A program made the translations under genes and the position numbers. The notes beneath the pieces were generated by a model. The model did not search any database and was not told the DNA's origin. It saw nothing but the letters and a program-made list of their open reading frames with translations. This document shows, piece by piece, positions 1 to 6,914 of a stretch of DNA of 20,689 bases. Position 1 is the stretch's first letter. Each line of letters starts with the position of its first letter. The DNA comes from Fibrobacteres bacterium CG2_30_45_31 (GTDB taxonomy: Bacteria > Fibrobacterota > Fibrobacteria > Fibrobacterales > Fibrobacteraceae), in assembly GCA_001873075.1 (NCBI GenBank), contig MNYL01000263.1, positions 1 to 20,689 on the forward strand, given 5' to 3'.

Positions 1-1205
1 AGCACCACAATGGAGTTTGTTACCAAAAGTCCCACGGCTGAGGATAAAGCCATCAGCGTCATGATGTTGATCGTAAATCCGCTGAAATACATGAAAGTAA
101 ATGCACCGATCACTGAAATGGGCATTGTGACAGCGGCGATAAGCATGGTGCTGAATTTACCGAGGAATAAGAGAAGAACGATAGCCGTGAGAATGATAGC
201 GAGTTCAATATTCTGAATAACATTATCCACGGATTCACGAATGGTACTGGATTTATCGTACACCAGATTTAGCTTGTAACCTTCTGGAAGGCCTGCATTG
301 ATAGTTTCCAATTTTTTGAGAACACCGTCGGCAACACCTACCACATTGGCATCGGTCCGCTTTTTAATGGAGAGCCCCACGGAATTTGTACCCTTGAAAC
401 GGGAGGCCGAGGTGATGGTTTCCACGGTATCTTTCACTTGAGCGATTTCACTTAAACGAATGCGACCGTTAGCTGTCGGAATTTCCAAGTTTCTAATCTC
501 ATCAAGACTTCTGAATTTTGAATTGGCGCGAACGCTTGTATTTTTAATTTTTCCGTTGAGTTCTCCGAAGGGATAGCTGAGATTCGCCGCACCAACGAGG
601 TTCATCACCGTGGCGATATCCACGTTACGGGCAAGCATTGCTTCCTTATTGAGTTCAATGGAAATCTGGCGTTCCGTTCCGCCGAAAAGATCGACACTGG
701 CGACACCAGAGACGGAAGCGAGCTGAGGCTTGATTTCATCTTCGGCTTTTTTGCGAAGTTCTGTTGAATTGGCGGGACCGGTGAATGCTAAATCAACAAT
801 AGCTTCGCCGTTAATATCTACTTTTTGGACAACGGCGTCTTCTGCGCCATCGGGAAAGTTTGTTTGCACTTGGGCTATTTTGTCGCGGACATCACTGGCG
901 GCAACATCCACATTAATACCCATATTGAACATGACGACCAGAATCGCATAGTTTTCCATGGCATAGGCTTTCACATAGTCAATACCATCGATCAATTCAA
1001 TCTGATCTTCAATGGGTTTGATGATCGTCGATTCGAGTTCTTCCGGGCTTGCGCCTTTATAAATAATGGAGGCGGTGACCACCGGAATTTCGAATGTCGG
1101 CAACATGTTGACTGGCATCATACGGTAGGTGTACACACCGAACACGACCACCGTCAGAATAATCATCAGCATGGTAATGGGTTTATAGATACTCGCTTTG
1201 ATCAT
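1..1205 (-). CDS. RND-family efflux pump, inner-membrane subunit (N-terminal 401 residues; 3' end outside window)
   Basis: I translated this gene by hand from the minus strand; it starts at the ATG complementary to 1203-1205 and stays open to the window edge. It begins MIKASIYKPITMLMII and has the AcrB/HAE-1 plan: a first transmembrane helix (about residues 8-28), then a long periplasmic porter region (with MPVNMLPTFEIP, GASPEELES and the VASVDLFGG stretch), then TM2-TM4 from about residue 325. These pumps export drugs, solvents or metabolites in exchange for protons, working as trimers with an adaptor and an outer-membrane channel. The gene lies 15 bp after the adaptor gene and is the last visible member of the efflux operon. 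In TM4 the motif that normally reads GLLVDDAIVV reads GLLVTNSIVV, so the acidic pair equivalent to AcrB Asp407/Asp408 is absent. The substrate cannot be inferred. Family assignment is certain; the C-terminal half is not visible. Confidence 0.95.
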   Translation of the reverse strand, partial: MIKASIYKPITMLMIILTVVVFGVYTYRMMPVNMLPTFEIPVVTASIIYKGASPEELESTIIKPIEDQIELIDGIDYVKAYAMENYAILVVMFNMGINVDVAASDVRDKIAQVQTNFPDGAEDAVVQKVDINGEAIVDLAFTGPANSTELRKKAEDEIKPQLASVSGVASVDLFGGTERQISIELNKEAMLARNVDIATVMNLVGAANLSYPFGELNGKIKNTSVRANSKFRSLDEIRNLEIPTANGRIRLSEIAQVKDTVETITSASRFKGTNSVGLSIKKRTDANVVGVADGVLKKLETINAGLPEGYKLNLVYDKSSTIRESVDNVIQNIELAIILTAIVLLLFLGKFSTMLIAAVTMPISVIGAFTFMYFSGFTINIMTLMALSSAVGLLVTNSIVV

Positions 1206-1220
1206 GCGTTTTTTCTCCGT

Positions 1221-2264
1221 TTAGTCCACAATAAGGACTTTATCGCCTTCATTCATTTTGGACATCCCATCAAGCATGACAGAATCTGAAAGTGCAATAC
1301 CACTTATTATCTGTGTATAGTTCTGATTGGAAACGCCGGGGGTCACAATTTTGCGCACAGCCTTTCCGTTCTGAACCACCCAGACTGTATTGAGACCGTT
1401 TTTATAGATGATGGCATCATTGGGAACCGCTACGGCATCAATGCTTTTTGCATTCACTTCGGTCGTGATGAACATTCCCGGGAGTAGTTTGTGCCCTTTA
1501 TTATTAAACGTGATTTCTACCGGAAAAAAGCGAGTGGATGCATCTGCAGCGAGAGGAACCATAGACACTTTACCCTTGAGATCTTCCCCGTTCAGGTGCA
1601 CTGTTGCCGTCGCCCCCTTTTTGAAAAGACCGATGTCTTGGCTAGTAATGGGCAATTTCAGAATGACTTGATCCAATTTGGCGACCGTGAAAAGCGTGGC
1701 TCCTACGCTTGGAACTTCTCCTTCCTTAAACCGGACTTCTGTGATGACACCACTTGCTGGAGCGAGTACGATTGTTTTGCGGCGTGCTGTTTCGAGGGAA
1801 AGTTTTGCTATACGGAGCTGCGTTTCTGCCTCATCAAGATTCTGTTGAGACAATCCACCTTTGGCGTATACTTCGCGAAGGCGCTGTGTCGAGGATTCCA
1901 GTAATTTGACTTGTTCTTCTGTTTGCTGATAGGCCGTATTATCGCCGGTATAGAAAAACTCAGCAAGCACCTGGTCTTTTTGAACGAAGCTTCCAATGCC
2001 GACTTTGATTGTCTTAATGGGATCCGACATTTTGGCTTCCGCGTGCGTTTGCTGTATGCCTTCCACGGAACCACTGAATTTCCGAATATCAGCGAGGTTC
2101 ATTTTAGAGGCGAGCACTACATGCGTTGGCTTTCCTTTTTCTGCATGGATTTCTTCCATGGTCTGGACTTTTTTATCTGTTTGTTTCTCATCCTGAGAAG
2201 AACAGGCCGCAAGGATCAGGGAAAGTGCGGCGAGCGAGATTGTGTATTTTAAGGATAGGGTCAT
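1221..2264 (-). CDS. RND efflux periplasmic adaptor lipoprotein (HlyD/AcrA family)
   Basis: 347 residues. The N-terminus has a lipoprotein signal peptide with lipobox LAAC, so the mature protein should be lipid-anchored at Cys21, facing the periplasm. A split lipoyl domain follows: the first half around IKTIKVGIGSFVQKDQVLAEF (about residues 82-105), a short alpha-hairpin (about 110-165), and the second half with APASGVITEV and KEGEVPSVG. Beta-barrel and membrane-proximal domains follow (LLPGMFITTEV, then AVAVPNDAIIY). It bridges the RND pump to the TolC-like channel. The ATG at 2264 is preceded by AAGAGG, a good ribosome binding site. The gene starts 11 bp after the channel gene ends and stops 15 bp before the pump, consistent with one operon. 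The hairpin is short, as in many RND-type adaptors. The substrate is unknown. Confidence 0.93.
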   Translation of the reverse strand: MTLSLKYTISLAALSLILAACSSQDEKQTDKKVQTMEEIHAEKGKPTHVVLASKMNLADIRKFSGSVEGIQQTHAEAKMSDPIKTIKVGIGSFVQKDQVLAEFFYTGDNTAYQQTEEQVKLLESSTQRLREVYAKGGLSQQNLDEAETQLRIAKLSLETARRKTIVLAPASGVITEVRFKEGEVPSVGATLFTVAKLDQVILKLPITSQDIGLFKKGATATVHLNGEDLKGKVSMVPLAADASTRFFPVEITFNNKGHKLLPGMFITTEVNAKSIDAVAVPNDAIIYKNGLNTVWVVQNGKAVRKIVTPGVSNQNYTQIISGIALSDSVMLDGMSKMNEGDKVLIVD

Positions 2265-2275
2265 TTTTTTACCTC

Positions 2276-3664
2276 TTAATATTCACCGGTGGCTTTCAAC
2301 AGGGCGTTGTAAGCTTTGTTCCAATCGACGACAGCGGACATATAATCCAGCTTCGCATTTCTTAAACTCATGTTTGCATCCAGTAGATCTAACTGAGGCG
2401 ATTTGCCCGCTTCATAGGAGACTTGGGTAAGATCCAGGTTCCGTTGAGCAAGATCCACCTTGCGTTTCTGAATTTCAATCTGTTTCTGGGCATCGTTCCA
2501 AGTATTCATAGCAGATTCCATCTGGAGTTGAATGCCCCGTTCTGCGGTCTCTTTCTGAATTTGCGTCTTGCGTACATCGCTCTTGGCTTGGACTACATTT
2601 TCACGGGTTTGCAAACCGTTAAATAAGTTCATGGATACATTCAGGTAGATTTTTTTGTTGATGTTGTCATCCCAGTTTGGGGCATCCCAGTCATTCCATT
2701 CGTTCGCGCCATTCGCATAGGTGAGAGAACCTCCAAGAACGACTGTCGGCATATAATCCCCTTTATTGATGTCCACGTTCAAAGTGTACATTTTTTCGCT
2801 TTCCTTTAATTGGGAGAGTTCTTTGCGGCGCTGGCGCATTCCGTTCATCGAAGTATCGGGCAATGCGAGAGTGGACTCCATGGGGTCGCGGAGAGTTCCT
2901 TCAAACTGAACATCCGATTCCCAAGGGAGACCCATAGTGCTCAACAACGCATTCTTGGCAATCACTTGGTTCTTTTTTGTTTTTTCGAGACCTGAGGTTA
3001 ATTCGTCCACTTGAATCTGGGCGCGAATCATATCCAATTCGCCCAGAAGTCCTGATTCCTTCGCTTTTTTGACATAGTCCAAGTGCTTATTGGCTTGTTC
3101 AATGCTCGCTTCATAGATAGCTACTGCGGAATCGAGATAGAGGACTTGATCAAAAGCGGTTTCCACATCGTAACGCACATCTTCTTTTGCTTTATCCAAG
3201 GCAATTTCATTGACGCGTTTATAGGCTTTTGCGATTTGAACGCCGGTAGTGACTTTGCCCTGAGCGTACAAAATCTGTGTCGCGGTAAGGCCTACTTGAG
3301 TGCCCCAGCGAAAACCCTGCGATGCTTGCATTCCATAAAGCATAGGGCTCATAATCCCTGCAAGGGTTTTATCATTTGCATCGGCTTGTTCATCCAGCAT
3401 GCTATTGACATCCGTGTACTCAACATCATCTACTCCAAATGACCTTGCATAGGTTGCAGAAAAGTCAATGGAAGGATAAGCGTTACCATAGGCTCCATTG
3501 ACCTTGGATTCTGCCGCTGTTAGATTTTGTTGTGCTGTTTGTATGTCCGAGGATTTTTCAAGAGCAATTTGAACTGCTCTTTCACGGGTATATACCTCAC
3601 CGGACCACGCGGGCAGGGTGAAGAATACCCCGAGAATTATTGAAATCGCAACATGTTTAGGCAT
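2276..3664 (-). CDS. TolC-family outer-membrane efflux channel
   Basis: 462 residues with an N-terminal Sec signal peptide (hydrophobic stretch about residues 6-18, probable cleavage after AWSG). The mature part has the two-fold repeated OEP architecture: a first repeat opening with the typical ERAVQIALEKSSDIQTA helix and PSIDFSATYAR strand, and a second opening with SESEKMYT-like helix, then GDYMPTVVLGGSLTYA and LNVSMNLFNG strands and helices ending in SYEAGKSPQLDLLDA. These are hallmarks of trimeric alpha/beta-barrel exit ducts. It is the first gene of the efflux operon; the adaptor follows 11 bp later. The ATG at 3664 has GGGAG about 7 bases upstream. A promoter is expected in the 175-bp gap behind it, but I could not identify a convincing one. 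At 462 residues it is an ordinary length for the family. Confidence 0.94.
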   Translation of the reverse strand: MPKHVAISIILGVFFTLPAWSGEVYTRERAVQIALEKSSDIQTAQQNLTAAESKVNGAYGNAYPSIDFSATYARSFGVDDVEYTDVNSMLDEQADANDKTLAGIMSPMLYGMQASQGFRWGTQVGLTATQILYAQGKVTTGVQIAKAYKRVNEIALDKAKEDVRYDVETAFDQVLYLDSAVAIYEASIEQANKHLDYVKKAKESGLLGELDMIRAQIQVDELTSGLEKTKKNQVIAKNALLSTMGLPWESDVQFEGTLRDPMESTLALPDTSMNGMRQRRKELSQLKESEKMYTLNVDINKGDYMPTVVLGGSLTYANGANEWNDWDAPNWDDNINKKIYLNVSMNLFNGLQTRENVVQAKSDVRKTQIQKETAERGIQLQMESAMNTWNDAQKQIEIQKRKVDLAQRNLDLTQVSYEAGKSPQLDLLDANMSLRNAKLDYMSAVVDWNKAYNALLKATGEY

Positions 3665-3839
3665 TTCAGTCTCCCAAAAACGAGGTTCTGAGCCACTTCA
3701 AAAGATGAATAAATTAATTCAACCTAAGAGTCCTCATACAAGAAACCGAAAGGTAGCAAAGACTTCTTTTATTGAAAACGGAAAAAATACTTTTTTTCGA
3801 CGAAAAAGCGAAAGTGGGCGATGAAACGCTGTTCTTCAA
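3665..3839. other. intergenic region between cstA-like gene and efflux operon
   Basis: This A+T-rich 175-bp gap separates two minus-strand genes. On the minus strand a short A/T-rich hairpin (arms 3793-3798 and 3802-3807, 3-base loop) is followed by a T-rich run at 3789-3781. It might weakly terminate the CstA transcript, but the stem is mostly A-T pairs. No clear -35/-10 pair was found for the efflux operon. No gene is supported here. Confidence 0.4.
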
Positions 3840-5339
3840 TTAAGGTAAGTGTTCAGTAAGTTTGCAACTTCCGAGTTTTCTCCCTTGTTTTACAAGCGCT
3901 GAGCACAGAACGAGCGACACGAGAAGGCTCATTCCCGCTGCGATAGGAAGGGAGAGGCCAAAGCCGATGGGAGCTCCTGTAAGGTGTGATGGGCTTACCC
4001 AAAGGATGTACGCACTCACAATGAATGTCATGAAGGCACAGGGGAAAAGGGCAACCCAGAAATTCTTGCCTTCCGCACGGAGGTATACAACGGTGACACA
4101 GAGGCTGCATACGGCCATTACCTGATTGGACCAGCTGAAATAATTCCAGAGAAGATTAAACCCGCTAGGATTCAAATTACTCCAGAAAAGAATGCCCGCG
4201 CAAACAGCAAACATGGGAATGCAGAGAATGAAGCGATTCTTCACGCTTTTCTGAGGCATGTGGAAAAGTTCGGCGAGAGTGAGGCGGAGGCTACGGAGAG
4301 CGGTGTCCCCGCTCGTGATGGCGAGAATGACCACGCCGATGATGACGATTGTGGAAACGGATTTGAAGGGGAGAATGGTGGTGACGAGCGTATTGAGCAC
4401 TTTAACTCCGCTTGCCTGTGAAATCAATTCTGGAAATTGCTTATAAATAAACATGCCGCCCGCGGCCCAAATCATTCCGATAAGACCTTCTAGGATCATC
4501 ATTCCATAGAAAGTACGGCGACCTGTGCGTTCTGTAGCTTCGGTGCGAGCAACAATCGGACTTTGGGTGCTGTGGAAACCACTGATAATGCCGCAGGCGA
4601 TTGTCACGAAAAGCATAGGAATAATAGGCTGGTGGGTGGGATGTCGGGTAAAATTAGACGCGATGTCGTGAATATTCACATTGTCAAGAACCGAAAGATG
4701 GGGGATGAGACCCACGAGAATAGCGATGCAGGAAAGAATCAGCATGGCACCGAAAAAGGGATAAATGCGCCCGATGATTTTATCAATGGGAAAGAAAGTA
4801 CTGATAAAGTAATAAACAAAAATCGCTGCGGCAGCGATCCAGAAAACGGTCATGTCCGTGGAACCCGCAGTCCCTGCGAGTGTCGGTGTGTTGATAAGGC
4901 TTGCCGGGGTATTCACGAAGACCGCGCCCACTAAAATCAGTGCGAGGGAAATGAGAACCATGATGATCCGCGAGGGAACAACGCCCAGGTATTTGACGGA
5001 AAGAGCGGGTACATTGACGCCATTACTCCGCATACTGATCATGCCAGAAAAATAATCATGCACCGCTCCGCCGAGAACGTTTCCAAGAGGGAGGATAAGG
5101 AATACAATAGCCCCGAATTTGATACCCAGAATAACTCCAATCACCGGGCCCACACCTGCAATATTCAACAATTGGATTAAGGAATTTTTCCAGTGGGGGA
5201 GTACCATGCGATCCACACCATCGGGGTTTTTCACGGCAGGAGTCTCCCGATCATCAGGTCCGAAGATATGTTCCACAAATTTGCCGTAGGTGAAATAGCC
5301 GCCGATAAGAATCGCAATACCGATAAGAAACGTGATCAT
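3840..5339 (-). CDS. cstA: CstA-family carbon starvation transporter, short form
   Basis: 499 residues, highly hydrophobic, with roughly a dozen or more membrane segments. Three signature stretches of the CstA family are clear: AGVGPVIGVILGIKFG followed by GGAVHDYFSGM (about residues 60-100), SGFHSTQSPIVART (about 255-268) and TSGDTALRSLRLTLAE (about 345-360). Known members (E. coli CstA and BtsT) import peptides or pyruvate under carbon limitation. They are about 700 residues; this protein matches the shorter class lacking much of the C-terminal extension. The ATG at 5339 is preceded by AGAGG. It is divergent from the alcohol dehydrogenase gene across 296 bp, so shared regulation is possible but unproven. 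The substrate (pyruvate, peptides or amino acids) cannot be decided from sequence. The gene symbol denotes the family rather than proven orthology. Confidence 0.9.
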   Translation of the reverse strand: MITFLIGIAILIGGYFTYGKFVEHIFGPDDRETPAVKNPDGVDRMVLPHWKNSLIQLLNIAGVGPVIGVILGIKFGAIVFLILPLGNVLGGAVHDYFSGMISMRSNGVNVPALSVKYLGVVPSRIIMVLISLALILVGAVFVNTPASLINTPTLAGTAGSTDMTVFWIAAAAIFVYYFISTFFPIDKIIGRIYPFFGAMLILSCIAILVGLIPHLSVLDNVNIHDIASNFTRHPTHQPIIPMLFVTIACGIISGFHSTQSPIVARTEATERTGRRTFYGMMILEGLIGMIWAAGGMFIYKQFPELISQASGVKVLNTLVTTILPFKSVSTIVIIGVVILAITSGDTALRSLRLTLAELFHMPQKSVKNRFILCIPMFAVCAGILFWSNLNPSGFNLLWNYFSWSNQVMAVCSLCVTVVYLRAEGKNFWVALFPCAFMTFIVSAYILWVSPSHLTGAPIGFGLSLPIAAGMSLLVSLVLCSALVKQGRKLGSCKLTEHLP

Positions 5340-5635
5340 TTTAGCCTCTGATACATGGAGAATGTCTCTTGAAATGAATGTCTACGGCTATTCATGACGA
5401 ACTTTGCCAGCGGAAACCGTTCAGAATAACAAAAATCATCCATTCTCCGTTATTCCTCTGGTTTGGCCTCGTCAAGATTTGCTTGCAACAGGATCATCAT
5501 TTCTTGAGATGCTCTCATAATTCGCACCTGTAAGGACATTTGTTCTACAGGGTATACAAATTTTAAAAGATTTCACCTCCGTGGCTAGCCAAAAATACAT
5601 AACTTCAACACAGATTCACTTTTTAAAGGAAAAAC
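5340..5635. promoter_or_regulatory. divergent intergenic region with inverted repeats (cstA-like gene / alcohol dehydrogenase)
   Basis: This 296-bp gap must hold both divergent promoters. Visible structure: an inverted repeat CCTGTA (5527-5532) / TACAGG (5546-5551), whose inner bases GGACA/TGTTC also partly pair, directly followed by TATACA (5553-5558), a possible -10. There is also a perfect 10-bp palindrome TGGCTAGCCA (5582-5591), and a looser repeat GAATAAC (5424-5430) / GTTATTC (5449-5455). They resemble operators by position only; I cannot name a regulator. AAGGA at 5626-5630 is the ribosome binding site of the dehydrogenase gene. No small ORF here looks real. Confidence 0.4.
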
Positions 5636-6805
5636 ATGGAAAATTTTCATTTTTATTCGCCGACTTATTTTTGTTTCGGCCGCGATAGCGAACAAAGTAC
5701 GGGGAATTTGGTACAGCGTTTCGGGGGAACCCGGGTGCTGCTCCATTATGGGAGTGGTTCTGTTAAACGAAATGGGGTTTGGGAAAAAGTCACTCAGTCT
5801 CTTAAGAATACGAAAATCCCTTTTGTGGAACTGGATGGCGTAAAGCCCAATCCAAGAAGTGGCCTCGTTTATGAAGGTATTGAACTTTGCCGAAAGGAAA
5901 AGGTCGATTTTATCCTTGCCGTTGGCGGTGGATCGGTGATCGATTCTTCCAAGGCGATTGCCGCGGGTGTGCCTTATGAAGGGGATTTCTGGGATTTTTA
6001 CAGTGGAAAGCCGGTCGAAAAAGCATTGCCTGTGGGTACCGTGCTCACCATTGCTGCGGCAGGGAGCGAGGGCTCCGGGGATTCGGTGATTACGTTAGAA
6101 AAAGGGATGCTCAAAAGGGCGGCGAGTGGCGATGCGCTCCGGCCGAAATTCTCTATTATGAACCCGCAGTTCACCTGTACGCTTCCTGCCTATGCGACGG
6201 CGTGCGGCATTACGGACATGATGGCGCATGTGTGTGAACGTTATTTTACGAACACCCGGGACGTGGAAACTACGGATCGTCTGTGCGAAGGCATTTTAAA
6301 AGCGGTCATTACGGAAGCTCCTAAAGTGATCGCCAACCTAAAAGATTACCAGGCGCGGGCGAATATTATGTGGGCGGGTATGGTCGCTCATAATAATTTG
6401 TGCGGAGTGGACCGTGCTCAGGATTGGAGCAGTCATGGTTTGGAACATGAACTTTCGGCCTTGTACGATGTGGCTCATGGAGCAGGGCTTGCAGTGATGA
6501 TGCCCGCCTGGATGCAGTATGTGATGTCTCATGATGTTCAGCGTTTTGCCCAGTTTGCGGTGCGTGTCTGGGACTGCGACATGAATTTTGCAAATCCAGA
6601 GATTACAGCGGCTGAGGGTATTTCCCGGTTCCGCGCTTTTTTGAAGTCAATCGGCATGCCTTCGAATTTTGCGGCCTTGGGTGCCAAAGAGGCTGATATT
6701 CCGAAATTGGTTGCCACTTTAGGGCTTTCTGAACAGCATAAAATGGGTGGTTTTGTAAAGCTGGGACCCTCGGATGCGGAAGCGATTTATCGGCTCGCGT
6801 TATAA
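5636..6805 (+). CDS. iron-dependent alcohol dehydrogenase (YqhD / butanol dehydrogenase type)
   Basis: 389 residues, the usual length for group III metal-dependent alcohol dehydrogenases. The N-terminal Rossmann-like domain has the nucleotide-binding GGGS motif (residues 97-100, in AVGGGSVIDSSKAIA) and an early YGSGSVKRNG loop. The C-terminal helical domain carries the predicted metal ligands Asp194 and His198 (GITDMMAH), His271 (GLEHEL) and His281 (VAHGAG), at almost the same positions as in YqhD. It should reduce aldehydes to alcohols with NAD(P)H in the cytoplasm, for example in fermentation or aldehyde detoxification. The exact substrate and cofactor preference are not visible. The start is the ATG with AAGGA five bases upstream. 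The gene appears monocistronic: a terminator follows within about 20 bp. It is divergent from the CstA-like transporter. Confidence 0.93.
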   Translation: MENFHFYSPTYFCFGRDSEQSTGNLVQRFGGTRVLLHYGSGSVKRNGVWEKVTQSLKNTKIPFVELDGVKPNPRSGLVYEGIELCRKEKVDFILAVGGGSVIDSSKAIAAGVPYEGDFWDFYSGKPVEKALPVGTVLTIAAAGSEGSGDSVITLEKGMLKRAASGDALRPKFSIMNPQFTCTLPAYATACGITDMMAHVCERYFTNTRDVETTDRLCEGILKAVITEAPKVIANLKDYQARANIMWAGMVAHNNLCGVDRAQDWSSHGLEHELSALYDVAHGAGLAVMMPAWMQYVMSHDVQRFAQFAVRVWDCDMNFANPEITAAEGISRFRAFLKSIGMPSNFAALGAKEADIPKLVATLGLSEQHKMGGFVKLGPSDAEAIYRLAL

Positions 6806-6826
6806 TAGTGATTTTTTATAGGGTCA

Positions 6827-6859
6827 GAAAGCCTTCGTTTGCAAGGTTTTCTTTTTTTT
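6827..6859 (+). terminator. Rho-independent terminator after alcohol dehydrogenase
   Basis: A 9-bp stem (6827-6835 with 6843-6851, one G-T wobble) with a 7-base loop is followed by eight T residues (6852-6859). It begins 21 bp after the stop codon. Confidence 0.85.
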
Positions 6860-6866
6860 ATTAGAT

Positions 6867-6896
6867 TTGCGGCAATTCATTTGTCTTATCTATAAG
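6867..6896 (+). promoter_or_regulatory. possible sigma70-type promoter of the FISUMP lipoprotein gene
   Basis: TTGCGG (6867-6872) and TATAAG (6891-6896) are separated by 18 bp. The predicted transcript start would fall just upstream of the ribosome binding site GGAGG (6904-6908), giving an unusually short leader, so the assignment is tentative. It sits between the preceding terminator and the gene, where a promoter is expected. Confidence 0.35.
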
Positions 6897-6914
6897 TTTT
6901 TTTGGAGGAAAACA

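Noticed and set aside
825..1289. 154-codon His/Asn-rich open frame opposite the RND pump
   Set aside because: It is antisense to conserved RND porter sequence and has no homology that I recognise.
3790..3808. A/T-rich dyad TTTTTC-GAC-GAAAAA as a terminator of the CstA gene
   Set aside because: The stem is nearly all A-T with a 3-base loop; too weak to call, although a T-rich run follows on the minus strand.
6867..6914. TTG upstream extension of the FISUMP lipoprotein
   Set aside because: The added 16 residues would precede a complete lipoprotein signal peptide, and GGAGG fits the ATG at 6915.
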